Assembly: GCA_903851415.1 (NCBI GenBank)
Contig: CAINOE010000107.1
Location: 186,001-250,000 of the forward strand
Length of the DNA stretch: 64,000 nt
Direction: 5' to 3'
DNA from: an uncultured Rhodopila sp.
GTDB taxonomy: Bacteria; Pseudomonadota; Alphaproteobacteria; Acetobacterales; Acetobacteraceae
Numbering within the stretch: position 1 is the stretch's first letter; the number at the start of each line of letters is the position of its first letter. Positions 1 through 9,803 of this stretch are shown piece by piece. Below the pieces are notes generated by a model, which worked only from the letters and a program-made list of their open reading frames with translations, was not told where the DNA came from and searched no databases. The position numbers and the translations under genes are program-made.

Positions 1-1
1 T

Positions 2-1264
2 GCCAACCCGGGCGGCAATCCGCTCGTCAAGCTGCATCCGTCGACCTATCTGGCGGCCATCGGCTGCTGCATGGTGCTGTTCCTGACCCGGCCCGCGGGT
101 TCGGGCCTTGTGCGGTTCTTCCGCGCGACGCCCGCACTGGCGGCCTTCGCGATCATGATCCTGTTCTGCGCATTCTACTCGATCGCGAATGTCGGTTTCA
201 GCGGGGCGGCGGTGTACGTCGAAAGCTACCTGGCGGCCGCCATGCTGGCGGTCGCCCTGGAAGCCGGCACCGATCGGCAGAAACGCTCGCTGGCATGGTG
301 GATCATTGGCTTTTGCGTTCTCAGCATCATCCTCTCGATCGGTGAAAGCGCCACCCAGACGCACCTCATACCGTTGCACCTGGACGACAGCGTCGCCAAG
401 GAGTTCGCCGACGACATTGAGGACTTCCGCGGCGACGGCCTCTTTGGGCATCCCCTGATCGCGGCAGGTGTCACGTCGATGGCGACCTTCATGCTGTTGC
501 GCATGCGAATGAACGGCCTGCTGAAGGGCACGCTCTTTACCGCCATGCTGATTGGCCTGTTGAGCTTTGGCGGCCGGGCCGCCCTGCTGACAACTGTCAT
601 TGTCGTTGTCCTCGCCGCCGCCTATGAGCTTTTGCGCGGTATTCTCCGCCGTGACCTGAGCATGGGATTTGTCGGCGCAGTAGCCGCCGCCTTGGTCATC
701 CTGCCGCCGCTGATGATCGTGCTGGTTGCGAGCACCGACATCGGCGAACGTATCATTTCGCACATGTATATAGACGACAGCGCCCAGGTTCGCAACTTGC
801 AGTGGCAGGTATTGAATTACCTCAACCTGAACGACGTTTTATTCGGCGTGCCGCCGGATCGGCTTGAGGTGATGAAGTATCAGATCGGCCTTGGCGGCGC
901 GACCACCGACATCGAGAACTTCTGGCTGCTCATGTTCCTCAATCTCGGCGGCATCGGGTTCGCCGTCTACGTGGCCGCGCTCGTGCTTTTCATCGTGCAT
1001 CTTGGACGGACGGCCAATCACCCGCTCGGTTGGATGCTGCTGATCTCTACGATTATAATTGCTTCGACCAGCAACTCGCTCGGCCGCAAGAGCACTGATC
1101 TATTCTTTACGACCGCCTGCATTGTGGCCATGACCGGCTACCCGAAAACCGCTTCAGCCCCCGCCAAAAAGCCCGTCAGCCGCGATCGGCCGATTGGCGC
1201 GCGGACGTCCCGACGGCTGGCCCTGCAACCCACCCAAGTCAAACTGCTCGGAAGCAAAACATGA
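2..1264 (+). CDS. VpsF-like exopolysaccharide polymerase (Wzy type), 5' end outside window
   Basis: Polytopic inner-membrane protein, probably the polymerase/ligase that joins exopolysaccharide repeat units. The reading frame is open to the left edge (first full codon at 2), so the ATG at 71 is internal and the N-terminus is missing. About nine hydrophobic segments are visible, with a larger loop around residues 110-130 counted from position 71 and a basic, proline-rich tail of about 35 residues. Composition and context match VpsF/O-antigen ligase-like proteins. Its stop overlaps the next start (ATGA at 1261), showing translational coupling to the chain-length protein. The family assignment rests on topology and neighbours, because such polymerases have weak sequence motifs. 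Confidence 0.8.
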   Translation, partial: ANPGGNPLVKLHPSTYLAAIGCCMVLFLTRPAGSGLVRFFRATPALAAFAIMILFCAFYSIANVGFSGAAVYVESYLAAAMLAVALEAGTDRQKRSLAWWIIGFCVLSIILSIGESATQTHLIPLHLDDSVAKEFADDIEDFRGDGLFGHPLIAAGVTSMATFMLLRMRMNGLLKGTLFTAMLIGLLSFGGRAALLTTVIVVVLAAAYELLRGILRRDLSMGFVGAVAAALVILPPLMIVLVASTDIGERIISHMYIDDSAQVRNLQWQVLNYLNLNDVLFGVPPDRLEVMKYQIGLGGATTDIENFWLLMFLNLGGIGFAVYVAALVLFIVHLGRTANHPLGWMLLISTIIIASTSNSLGRKSTDLFFTTACIVAMTGYPKTASAPAKKPVSRDRPIGARTSRRLALQPTQVKLLGSKT

Positions 1265-2787
1265 ACGAAGCCCTTGCCCTGTCGCCACGTCTTGTCATGC
1301 GCGACCTGATGTTGACTGCGTTCACCCAGAAGGCCCGGGTGTTCCTGATATGCTTCTGCGTGATGGCGATCAGTGTCGGCATCGCGTTGATGATCCAGCC
1401 CGACTACAAGGCGAAATCGTCACTGCTCGTGCTGATGGGCACGGAGCATGCCTTCCGCCCGGCCGCCGGCGAGCAGATGGTGAACACGGGCGGCGTCGAC
1501 GCCGAACAGGTGCTCCGCACCGAATCCAGCATCATCGGCAGCGACGATCTGCACCGCACGGTCATCCGCGACATCGGCATTGCCAATCTCTACCCGAAGC
1601 TGATGCAGCAGCCGAGCGCGTTCGAGAAATGGCAGACCGACATCAAGCAATTCATCACCGACAGTCTCGGTCTGACGGAAAAGAGCACCGATACCGGGGC
1701 CTCCGATCCGATGTCCAAGGCGATTGACCAGTTTGCGCGCAACCTCACGATTACCGTAGACAAGAAATCCAGCGTCATCGGCCTGGAGTTCACCAACCCC
1801 AACAAGACCCTGTCAGCCGAGGCGCTGCGCGTCCTCGAGGCTCAGTATTTCGATCTTCGGGCCAAGCTCTATGGCGACGTGCAGGCGCCGATCGTCCAGG
1901 TGCAGCAGGATGCCGTCGCCAGGCAGCTTGCCGCCGCGGATGCCGCTTTGCAGGCGTTCAAGCAGCAGCACGACATCAGCAACTTCTCCGAGCGGCGGGC
2001 GATCCTGCTGAAGCAGCAAGGGGAGCTCGAGACCGCTCTGACGAAGTCCGAAAGCACGATCGCCGAGCAGACCGCCCGCCTGACGCAACTGACCCAGCAG
2101 CTTGCTTCCGTGGCCGGAAGCAAGAAGGGCTCGCCAAATGCCGCGGCGGCGCTGCAGGGCATGGTGTCGGCCTACCAGAAGCGGCAGGAGGAGGCAGCGA
2201 CGCAGTATCGTGGTTCACCGGCCGTCGATGAGGCTCGCCGCCAGATGCTGGAGCGTGAGACCGACATCGCCCGCATGCAGGCCACCCAGGCCTACGGCGT
2301 GCAAACCGACCGCAACAAGACCGAAGCCGATCTCCGGGCGAGCCTGGCGGGTCACGACGCGATCTCGGCGCAACTCACGGCATTGAACAAGCAGGTCGCC
2401 GATCTCGACGCGGAAGAACTGCAGTTGCATCAGCTTGAGCGCAACCGCGCTATTCTGGAGGACAACTATAAGGCGGTGTCGAAGATCCTCGATGAACGCC
2501 AGATCGTCGAAACCGTCGAAGCCAACCGGCAGTCCTCGGTGCGCGTGATCCAGCCGCCGCGTATCCCGGCCCTGCCGCAGCCGACGCGCCGCCTGATCCT
2601 GACGGCGGGCGTCGTGGTCAGCCTGCTGCTGTCGATTGCCTCGATCCTGATTTCTCACTTCTTCCGTGCGATCTACCTGCGGCCGGAAGCGCTGGAATTG
2701 GATACCGGCCTGACGGTGCTGGCATCGGTGCCGGAGATGCGGGCGATCGGGGGATCGTCCGGGTCGGTTCTGGTCGTGCCGGCGTAA
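1261..2787 (+). CDS. Polysaccharide chain-length determinant / export protein (Wzz/GumC family)
   Basis: 508-residue polysaccharide co-polymerase that spans the inner membrane and sets chain length during export. A transmembrane helix lies near residues 25-42 and a second near 445-465. Between them is a long periplasmic part rich in Q, A, E and K with coiled-coil character (about 210-420), and a PP-containing stretch (QPPRIPALPQP) precedes the second helix, as usual for the family. The C-terminus stops shortly after the second helix with no Walker motifs or tyrosine-rich tail, so the BY-kinase part is absent. The start overlaps the upstream stop as ATGA. Confidence 0.88.
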   Translation: MNEALALSPRLVMRDLMLTAFTQKARVFLICFCVMAISVGIALMIQPDYKAKSSLLVLMGTEHAFRPAAGEQMVNTGGVDAEQVLRTESSIIGSDDLHRTVIRDIGIANLYPKLMQQPSAFEKWQTDIKQFITDSLGLTEKSTDTGASDPMSKAIDQFARNLTITVDKKSSVIGLEFTNPNKTLSAEALRVLEAQYFDLRAKLYGDVQAPIVQVQQDAVARQLAAADAALQAFKQQHDISNFSERRAILLKQQGELETALTKSESTIAEQTARLTQLTQQLASVAGSKKGSPNAAAALQGMVSAYQKRQEEAATQYRGSPAVDEARRQMLERETDIARMQATQAYGVQTDRNKTEADLRASLAGHDAISAQLTALNKQVADLDAEELQLHQLERNRAILEDNYKAVSKILDERQIVETVEANRQSSVRVIQPPRIPALPQPTRRLILTAGVVVSLLLSIASILISHFFRAIYLRPEALELDTGLTVLASVPEMRAIGGSSGSVLVVPA

Positions 2788-2797
2788 GATCAGGACG

Positions 2798-3847
2798 ATG
2801 CCGCAGCCCCGGCGCAACGATCTGTTCGGCGTCCAGTCTCTGCGCGCGGTGGCGGCCCTTCTTGTGGTCGCCTACCACGCGGTAGAGCAGTGGACGACCC
2901 GGATGCCGGGCTACGGACCCGGACAATTCTGGCCGAACGGGTCCGGCGGTGTCGATATCTTCTTCGTCATCAGCGGCCTGGTGATGACGATCTCGGTGCA
3001 GCGAAATGCCGGGCGGGATCACCCCGCCTGGACATTCGCGAAAGACCGGATCATCCGGATCGTTCCTCTTTACTGGATCGTGACGACTTTGAAGATCGCC
3101 GCCGTGGCGGCGGTACCGGCGCTGGCGGTGCGCACCAGCCTTGAGCCGCTCTATGTGGCCGGATCGTACGCGCTGCTGCCGCTCTATGAAGGTTCCAGGT
3201 TGATCCCGCCGGTTTTGCCTGTGGGATGGACGCTGACCTACGAAATGTTCTTCTACATCCTGGTCACCACGGCGCTGGTGCTGCACGCGCCGCTCAGCCG
3301 GATCTGCGCGCCGGTGATGATGGCGGTGGCTGCATTCGCTGTCTTCGTGACGGCGAACGGCTTTGCCAGCACGATCGTGCTGGAGTTCCTGTTCGGCGTC
3401 GCCATTGGCAACGCCATTCCGCGCCTGCAATCGCTGCCGCCGCTGGTCAGCATTCCTGCCGGAGCGGCCGCCTTCCTGCTTTTGTTGGTCATACCCGTCG
3501 TCGGCGATCTGTGGCGGCCTGTAACCTGGGGTATTCCAGCCGCGGTGATCGTTGCGGCTGTCGTTTCCGCCGAGATGCCGCTCCGCCGCGCGATGCCGCA
3601 GTGGCTGCTGGCGGCCGGCAACGCATCCTATGCGACCTACCTGACCCACGGCTTCGTCGTCCCCGCCGTCTTTATCCTGTGTGCAAAATCGATCGCATTT
3701 GATCCCGCCGGCCTGGCGGCGACGGTTATAGTCAGTTTGTTCGTCAGCGCAATCGTTGGGCAACTTACTCATTACGCCGTCGAACAACCGCTGATGCTCC
3801 GTCTTCGCACCAGGCGGCCGGTTTCCACACTTCCAGCTCCCGGATAA
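2798..3847 (+). CDS. Acyltransferase 3 family membrane protein (OafA-like)
   Basis: 349-residue integral membrane O-acyltransferase, likely adding acetyl or another acyl group to the exopolysaccharide. The N-terminal family signature is present: a LRAVAALLVVAYHA segment with the key histidine near residue 27, then GVDIFFVISGLVM, then FAKDRIIRIVPLYW. About nine to ten hydrophobic helices follow. AGGA precedes the ATG at 2798, ten bases after the chain-length gene stop, so it belongs to the same operon. Length is normal for the family. The acceptor sugar cannot be read from sequence. Confidence 0.9.
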   Translation: MPQPRRNDLFGVQSLRAVAALLVVAYHAVEQWTTRMPGYGPGQFWPNGSGGVDIFFVISGLVMTISVQRNAGRDHPAWTFAKDRIIRIVPLYWIVTTLKIAAVAAVPALAVRTSLEPLYVAGSYALLPLYEGSRLIPPVLPVGWTLTYEMFFYILVTTALVLHAPLSRICAPVMMAVAAFAVFVTANGFASTIVLEFLFGVAIGNAIPRLQSLPPLVSIPAGAAAFLLLLVIPVVGDLWRPVTWGIPAAVIVAAVVSAEMPLRRAMPQWLLAAGNASYATYLTHGFVVPAVFILCAKSIAFDPAGLAATVIVSLFVSAIVGQLTHYAVEQPLMLRLRTRRPVSTLPAPG

Positions 3848-3850
3848 CTC

Positions 3851-4840
3851 ATGCCTGATTCGCTCGATTTTTCGCGTCAGCCGGTGCTGGTTCTCGGGGC
3901 ATCAGGCTTCATCGGCTCGCGCCTCGCCGCCTCCCTGGCCGCAGGCACCGCGTTTCGCCCTATCGCGGCGTCGCGGCGCCCGAAACCCGGCGGCGTTGTG
4001 CTGGACGCCACCGATCCGGCTGCGATGCGCAAAGCGATAAAAGGCGTGCCCCGGGTGGTGAATTGCATCGCCGGCAGCAATGAAGCCATGGTCCGGTCCA
4101 CGCAGGCGCTCTGCGATGCGGCTCGCGCGCAGCCGCCGGGCCGGATCGTCCATCTCAGCAGCATGGCGGTTTATGGTTCCGCAAGCGGGTCGGTGCAGGA
4201 AAGTCACGAAGCCGCCGCGCCCGTCAGCGGCTACGGCGAGGCAAAGATCGCCTGCGAACAGATTATCCGCAAATACGTGCGCGATGGCGGCGACGCGGTC
4301 ATCCTGCGGCCAACCTGCGTCTTTGGTCCGGGCAGCACGCAGTGGACAACCCGGCTGGCACGCCTTCTGGAGGCGCGCCGCATCGGCGATCTGGGTTCGG
4401 CCGGAGACGGCTGCTGCAACCTCGCCTTCATCGACGATGTGGTGGCGGCGATCGTCAACGCACTCGATATGCGCGGGATCGCCGGCCAGACCTTCAACCT
4501 GTCGAGCCCGGCTGAGCTGACCTGGAACGAATTCCTGGTCCGGTTCGCCAAGGCGCTGGGAGCCACCCCGGTGAAACGGATCGCTCCCCGGATGCTGAAG
4601 CTGGAAACCAAACTCCTGGCGCCGGTGCGCAAGATCGCCGGCAAGTTCCGTCACACGCCGGCGACCGAGGCGATCACGCCGTCGCTCGCCGCGCTCTGGG
4701 CGCAGGACATCCGCATCGACAGCGCGGCGGCGGTCGCCGCGCTGAGAATGCCGCAAACAACGCCGGACGCAATGATCGCCGCCGCCGTGCAGTGGCTGCG
4801 CGGTCCTGCCAACGTTTCGGGCCTGGAGTTCGCATCATGA
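3851..4840 (+). CDS. NAD-dependent sugar epimerase/dehydratase (extended SDR)
   Basis: 329-residue nucleotide-sugar modifying enzyme of the extended short-chain dehydrogenase class. The dinucleotide-binding motif GASGFIGS sits at about residues 16-23, the catalytic serine region reads HLSSMAVYG, and the active-site YGEAK (YxxxK) follows about 20 residues later. A FGPGS segment and a substrate-binding C-terminal half are present. It starts three bases after the acyltransferase stop and overlaps the next gene as ATGA. It presumably makes a nucleotide sugar for the exopolysaccharide repeat; the exact sugar is unknown. Confidence 0.87.
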   Translation: MPDSLDFSRQPVLVLGASGFIGSRLAASLAAGTAFRPIAASRRPKPGGVVLDATDPAAMRKAIKGVPRVVNCIAGSNEAMVRSTQALCDAARAQPPGRIVHLSSMAVYGSASGSVQESHEAAAPVSGYGEAKIACEQIIRKYVRDGGDAVILRPTCVFGPGSTQWTTRLARLLEARRIGDLGSAGDGCCNLAFIDDVVAAIVNALDMRGIAGQTFNLSSPAELTWNEFLVRFAKALGATPVKRIAPRMLKLETKLLAPVRKIAGKFRHTPATEAITPSLAALWAQDIRIDSAAAVAALRMPQTTPDAMIAAAVQWLRGPANVSGLEFAS

Positions 4841-5985
4841 GCAACCGCCGGACAGTCTTCCTGGCATGCCCGTACGGCCAGGTCGGCGGCGGCATGGGCA
4901 GCATCATGGCCTACCTCGCGTCGTTGGAAACGGACCCGTCAGGCCGTTTCGATCTCAAGCGGCTGGAATCGCGCGGCGGCGGCCACATCGCGGCCTCCCC
5001 TGTGTTTCTGGCCGCGGCCATCGCGCGGATCTTCGCCGAAGCGGCAAGCGGGCGGCTGGCGGTGGTGCACCTGAACCTGGCCGAGCGTGGCAGCGTCTAT
5101 CGCAAGGCGGCGCTGCTCTTGGCGGCGAAGCTGGCGGGCGGGCGCGCTTTGTTGCACCTCCACGCGGCGCAGATCGTGCAGTTCCATGCCTCCATGGGCC
5201 CGGCCGGCAAATGGCTGCTGCGCTGGATGTTCCGCTCAGCGGATCATTGCGTGGTGCTGGGCGAGGTGTGGCGGCGTTGGGTCTCCGACACGTTCGCGAT
5301 CAGGCCGAACCGGATCAGCGTGGTCTATAACGGCGTGCCGGCCACAGCGGCGAAGCAGCGCACGACCCCCGCGGACGGCCGGTTCCGTCTGCTGTTCGTC
5401 GGCAACCTGCTGGAGCGCAAGGGCGTGAAGGACCTGCTTCAGGCCTTCGCGGCTCCGGCGCTGCGGGCGCGCACCATCGAACTGACCATGGCGGGGGGCG
5501 GACCCGTCGAACACTACCGGGCCATGGCGCAGCAGCTTGGCATCGCGGGCCGCGTCACGTTCACCGGCTGGGTCAGCCAGGACGATGCCCGCACCCTGAT
5601 GGTCAACGCGGACGCGTTGATCCTTCCCGCTTACGACGAAGGGCTCCCCTTGGTCATTCTGGAAGCACTGGCATCCGCGACCCCGGTCATCTGCACCCCG
5701 GTCGGATCGATCCCGGAAGTGCTCGCCGACGCGGAAACCGCCCTGTTCGTGACACCGGGCGATGCAGCCGGCATTGCCGCCGCAATCATCAGACTGATCG
5801 ACAATCCCGCTCTCGGCCGCCAAATTGCCTCGGCAGGTTCGGCCCTTTATCAGCGGCTTTTCACCATGGAGGCGTTCGCGCGCTCGGTCGGATCGCTCTA
5901 CGCGATGCTGACGCCGCGCGATGCCAAGCCGGACGCGCCCGTGTGGCCGTCCGTTCAGGAGGCGCATGATGATCGACAGCGCTGA
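4837..5985 (+). CDS. Glycosyltransferase family 4 (GT-B fold)
   Basis: 382-residue cytoplasmic glycosyltransferase that adds a sugar to the lipid-linked repeat unit. The N-terminal half contains a glycine-rich nucleotide-loop segment (YGQVGGGMGS). The C-terminal half has FVGNLLERKGVKDLL, then PAYDEGLPLVILEALA, the EX7E-type donor-binding signature of GT4 enzymes. The longest open frame starts at 4792, but the ATG at 4837 overlaps the previous stop as ATGA and gives a normal N-terminus, so 4837 is preferred. The 3' end overlaps the next gene. Confidence 0.9.
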   Translation: MSNRRTVFLACPYGQVGGGMGSIMAYLASLETDPSGRFDLKRLESRGGGHIAASPVFLAAAIARIFAEAASGRLAVVHLNLAERGSVYRKAALLLAAKLAGGRALLHLHAAQIVQFHASMGPAGKWLLRWMFRSADHCVVLGEVWRRWVSDTFAIRPNRISVVYNGVPATAAKQRTTPADGRFRLLFVGNLLERKGVKDLLQAFAAPALRARTIELTMAGGGPVEHYRAMAQQLGIAGRVTFTGWVSQDDARTLMVNADALILPAYDEGLPLVILEALASATPVICTPVGSIPEVLADAETALFVTPGDAAGIAAAIIRLIDNPALGRQIASAGSALYQRLFTMEAFARSVGSLYAMLTPRDAKPDAPVWPSVQEAHDDRQR

Positions 5986-7675
5986 CGATATCGTTCAGGA
6001 CGCGCGGCTGCGGGCTGAGATCTGCATTGTCGGCGGCGGTCCTGCAGGCATTACGCTCGCGATGGAACTGGCGCGGCTCGGGAAAAGCATTCTGCTGCTG
6101 GAATCCGGCGACCTCGCCCCCGCCGACGACGTGCAGTCGCTGAACGAAGGCGAAGTGGCGGACGAAGCCCTGCACAGCCCGCCGGACAAATACCGGCCGC
6201 GCTGCCTCGGCGGCGGCACGGCGATCTGGGGCGGACGCTGCGCCCCGTTCGATCCGATCGATTTTGAAGCGCGCCCGTGGATGGACCACAGCGGCTGGCC
6301 CATCGGCTTCCGGGACATCGAACAGTATTACCCGGCGGCCAACGCGCTGTGCGAGGCCGGCGAGTATGAATACGACGCCAGGCTGGCCGTCTCCGGCGGC
6401 ATGCGGCCGTTGCTGCGCGGCTTCACGCCGTCGCATTTCGATATCAACCGCATCGAGCGCTTCAGTTGCCCGACCAATTTCGGCGCCCGGTACCGCACCC
6501 GGCTGCAGACCGAGCCGAATATCCGCGTGCTGATCCGCGCCACCGTGACCCGGCTGCGGGCATCCCGGGACGGTGCCCGCATCGAAGGACTCGACCTGCA
6601 AAACCGTAACGGCATCGGTTTCACGGTTTCCGCGGATCAGGTTGTGCTGGCGATGGGCGGGATGGAAATCCCCCGTTTGCTGCTGACATCGGACGATGTC
6701 CATGCGCGCGGCATCGGCAATGCCAACGATCTCGTCGGGCGGTTCTACATGTCCCATATTGCCGGCACTGTCGGCAGCCTGCAGGTCAACGGCCCCCGCG
6801 ACACGGTTTGGCACGGCTACGACGTCGCCGCCGATGGCACCTATTGCCGCCGCAGGATCGCGTTGCGGCCGGAGGTGCAGGCACGGCTCGGCATCGGCAA
6901 CGTGGTGTTCCGGCTGCACCACCCGCGCATAACCGATCCGCGGCATCGCACCGGGCCGCTGTCGGCGATTTACCTGGCGCAGAGTTTCATCAGTTACGAG
7001 TATGCCAAGCGTCTGGTCAGCGATACGCCGCCGACACTGTCCACCCGGGTGCGCCACGGCGTGAATGCGGCAACCGATCCGTTTTCGACGGTGCGGTTTC
7101 TCGCGCATTGGTTGCGCCACCGGACGCTGGCGGAACGAAAATTTCCTTCGATCATCATCCGTCCGCGCACGAACCTGTTCAGCCTCGATTTTCATGGCGA
7201 GCAGGTGCCCAACCCGGACAGCCGCATCACTCTCGGCGCGAAGACGGACCGGTTCGGCAACCGTCAGGTGCGGGTGGACTGGCGCTATACCGGTCTGGAC
7301 ATCGAAACCGTCGCCCGGTCGTTCGAACTGCTCCGGGCGGATCTGGCGGAGCGCCGGACCGCCACCCTGACCCTGGCGGCGAACGAGCCGGATATCGAAA
7401 CGGTGGTGCGGCGGGATGGCGCCTATGGCGGGCACCACATCGGCACCGCCCGCATGGGTGCGAGCGCCGCCACCGGCGTTGTCGATCCGAACGGAAAAGT
7501 ATTTGGTGTCAACAATCTGTTCATTGCCGGCAGCGCCGTGTTCCCTACATCGAGCCAGGCGAATCCGACCTTGACAATTGTTGCAACCGCTCTCCGCCTG
7601 GCCGGGCACCTTGGCAGGATCTCCCGGCCGGTTTCGCGCGTTGGCATTGTCGAAGATCTCTTGGCAACAGGATAG
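5969..7675 (+). CDS. GMC family FAD-dependent oxidoreductase
   Basis: 568-residue flavoprotein. The FAD-binding motif VGGGPAGITLAMEL lies near residue 20 with ESGD at the end of the second strand, and the GMC C-terminal domain carries GGHHIGTARMG and the NLFIAGSAVFPTSSQANP segment that closes the active site. Two in-frame ATGs exist; AGGAGG at 5957-5962 lies six bases from the ATG at 5969, which is preferred over 5966. The gene overlaps the glycosyltransferase by 17 bases. Oxidation of a sugar alcohol or lipid hydroxyl connected with the polysaccharide is plausible, but the substrate is unknown. Confidence 0.88.
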   Translation: MIDSADDIVQDARLRAEICIVGGGPAGITLAMELARLGKSILLLESGDLAPADDVQSLNEGEVADEALHSPPDKYRPRCLGGGTAIWGGRCAPFDPIDFEARPWMDHSGWPIGFRDIEQYYPAANALCEAGEYEYDARLAVSGGMRPLLRGFTPSHFDINRIERFSCPTNFGARYRTRLQTEPNIRVLIRATVTRLRASRDGARIEGLDLQNRNGIGFTVSADQVVLAMGGMEIPRLLLTSDDVHARGIGNANDLVGRFYMSHIAGTVGSLQVNGPRDTVWHGYDVAADGTYCRRRIALRPEVQARLGIGNVVFRLHHPRITDPRHRTGPLSAIYLAQSFISYEYAKRLVSDTPPTLSTRVRHGVNAATDPFSTVRFLAHWLRHRTLAERKFPSIIIRPRTNLFSLDFHGEQVPNPDSRITLGAKTDRFGNRQVRVDWRYTGLDIETVARSFELLRADLAERRTATLTLAANEPDIETVVRRDGAYGGHHIGTARMGASAATGVVDPNGKVFGVNNLFIAGSAVFPTSSQANPTLTIVATALRLAGHLGRISRPVSRVGIVEDLLATG

Positions 7676-7678
7676 ACA

Positions 7679-8692
7679 ATGCACGACACCGCGGCGCATT
7701 TGCATCGGTTTGGCGAACTGGCAGTGAAACACCTGTCCGGCGAGAACGGCATAGCAATTCTGCTGCTATGGTTCACGATCCTGTTTGCCGGGGTGGTTAC
7801 CTACATCCGGACAAACCCGGGCAACTGGTCGGTGCGCAGCTTCGTGCGGCATCTGTTGCCGCCGGAGGTTTTTCAGTCCGCCTCGGCGCGGGCGGATTGC
7901 CTGTTCTGGCTGTCCCGCAGGATCTTCATGCCGCTGTTGGTGCTGCCGCTGGCGATCTCCACCGTCGCCGCGGGCCGCTTTTCCTACTGGCTTCTGAGCG
8001 GGATTTTCGGCGCACCGCAGCATCCGCCCGCCCCCGCGGGGCCGCTGCTTCTCGTTGCCTTCACCGTGACGATGCTCATCGCCTACGATCTGTCATATTA
8101 TCTGTATCACCGCATGCAGCACGGTATCCCGATCCTTTGGGAACTCCACAAGGTCCATCATTCTGCTCAAGTGATGATTGGCGTCACCAAGGACCGCGTC
8201 CACCCGATCGATGAGATCATGAACCGCTGGTGGGATGGCGTGATCCCGGGTCTGTGCTATGGCATCTGGCTGTTTTTCGCGCTCGATCCGGTGGAGGTCA
8301 CGGTCTTCGGGCTGAACGTCTACCTTCTGCGCAATACCATTCTGATGATGGATTTCGTCCGGCACACCCATCTCAAGCTTTCGTACGGACGGCATCTCAG
8401 CGCGATCCTGCTCAGCCCGCACTATCACCAGCTTCATCACAGCACCGCCGAAAAGCACTGGGACAAGAATTTCGGCCTCACCCTGACGATCTGGGACCGG
8501 ATGTTCGGCACCCTGGTGATCCCGGAGCCGGATGAGGACTTCGTTTTCGGCCTGACCGGCAATGAACACGATGAGTATCAGTCGCTGTATCGCCTTCACG
8601 TCGTTCCCTTGCAAAAGATCGGCCGCCGATTGGGTCTTCTCGGCGGCCGCCGAACCAACACGCCGGAGAAGCGGTATGAACTTCAGACTTGA
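7679..8692 (+). CDS. Sterol desaturase / fatty acid hydroxylase family membrane protein
   Basis: 337-residue integral membrane di-iron enzyme. The three histidine boxes are intact: HRMQH at about residues 144-148, HKVHH at 157-161 and HYHQLHH near 244-250. Four to five hydrophobic segments flank them. Family members hydroxylate or desaturate lipid chains using O2 and an electron donor. It begins three bases after the GMC oxidoreductase stop and overlaps the following acyltransferase by 17 bases, so it is part of the polysaccharide operon and may modify a lipid carrier, anchor or acyl substituent (inference). Confidence 0.86.
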   Translation: MHDTAAHLHRFGELAVKHLSGENGIAILLLWFTILFAGVVTYIRTNPGNWSVRSFVRHLLPPEVFQSASARADCLFWLSRRIFMPLLVLPLAISTVAAGRFSYWLLSGIFGAPQHPPAPAGPLLLVAFTVTMLIAYDLSYYLYHRMQHGIPILWELHKVHHSAQVMIGVTKDRVHPIDEIMNRWWDGVIPGLCYGIWLFFALDPVEVTVFGLNVYLLRNTILMMDFVRHTHLKLSYGRHLSAILLSPHYHQLHHSTAEKHWDKNFGLTLTIWDRMFGTLVIPEPDEDFVFGLTGNEHDEYQSLYRLHVVPLQKIGRRLGLLGGRRTNTPEKRYELQT

Positions 8693-9803
8693 GATCGTCA
8701 CTGACCTGGAACGGTTTACCGCTTTGCGGGACCACTGGCAGAAACTTTGGGCTGCCTCGAACGGGCGGATCTTTCAAAGCCATGACTGGATTTCCGGCTG
8801 GCTCGCCGGCGTCCGCGACCGGAAGGAAATCCGGCCTCAGATCGCCCTGGCCTGGCAAGGCAATGTTCTGGCCGCCGCGATGCCCTGCGCCGTGCACCGG
8901 CGCAGCGGCCTGCGGATACTGCACTGGGCGGCGCAGCTTTTCAGCGATTACTGCGACTGCCTCGTTGACCAGGCGCAAGACGGCTCGGTTCTGCTGCCGT
9001 TGTTGTGGGACGGCATGAAACAGTTCGGCGGCTTCGACCTGATCAGCCTGCAGCAGGTCCGGCCGGATGCGGGCTGCCGAGGGTTCCTCGACGCGCTGGT
9101 GAACAATTCCGGTCAACTCGAGATCGCGCCGCGCGAAAAGCGTTGCATGCGCATCGAAAACCAATGGCCCGACGGAACGGCCTTCTTCCGCTCGCTGAAC
9201 AAGAAGGCGCGCAACAACCACACGCGCGGCAAGCGCATCCTGTCGGAGCTCGGCGGCGAGGTCAGCTTCCGGGTGATCGAGCCCGGCCAGCCGGTGCAGG
9301 ACGTGGTCGCCGAAATCCTGCGTCTGAAAGAGGTCTGGCTGCACACGCACGATCCGAACTCGACGCTGTTCGGCAGCGACGGCACGGCGCTCAGGGCGGT
9401 GCTCGACCGGGCGTGGAAGTCGGGCCTGGCGTATATCTTCCTGCTGGAATGCGGCGGCAGGATCGCTGCCGCATCGATCAATTTCGTCTACGCCGGACGC
9501 ATGGAAGCCTATTTGACGTCCTACGATGAAGCCTTCGAGCGGGCATCGCCCGGCACCATCCTGATCGTTGAATACGCTCAATGGTCCTTCGACCGCCGCC
9601 TGACATTGGTGGATTTCCTGCGCGGAGACGAAGCCTTCAAATTCCGCATGGCGAACGCCGAAACATTGCTCAGCACCTTCACGGGCGCGCGGACCCTGGT
9701 TGGTCATGTCGCGATATCCGGTCACCGCTGGCTGGCCAGGCACCGCAAGCGGCAGGACGCCGTCGAAAGCACAGCCGAAGCCGAACCGGAAGCGGTTGGC
9801 TGA
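8676..9803 (+). CDS. GNAT/FemAB-like acyltransferase (CelD/BioF2-type)
   Basis: 375-residue protein of the GNAT superfamily with the double-domain arrangement seen in CelD and FemAB-like acyltransferases common in exopolysaccharide loci. Visible features are an N-terminal FQSHDWISGWL segment, a central basic KKARNNHTRGKR stretch, and the C-terminal half with SYDEAFERASPGTILI and FLRGDEAFKFRMAN, typical of this family. The longest frame begins at 8562, but ATG 8676 has GGAGAA upstream and overlaps the preceding gene by only 17 bases. Its stop codon lies inside the hairpin at 9794-9822. Confidence 0.82.
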   Translation: MNFRLEIVTDLERFTALRDHWQKLWAASNGRIFQSHDWISGWLAGVRDRKEIRPQIALAWQGNVLAAAMPCAVHRRSGLRILHWAAQLFSDYCDCLVDQAQDGSVLLPLLWDGMKQFGGFDLISLQQVRPDAGCRGFLDALVNNSGQLEIAPREKRCMRIENQWPDGTAFFRSLNKKARNNHTRGKRILSELGGEVSFRVIEPGQPVQDVVAEILRLKEVWLHTHDPNSTLFGSDGTALRAVLDRAWKSGLAYIFLLECGGRIAAASINFVYAGRMEAYLTSYDEAFERASPGTILIVEYAQWSFDRRLTLVDFLRGDEAFKFRMANAETLLSTFTGARTLVGHVAISGHRWLARHRKRQDAVESTAEAEPEAVG

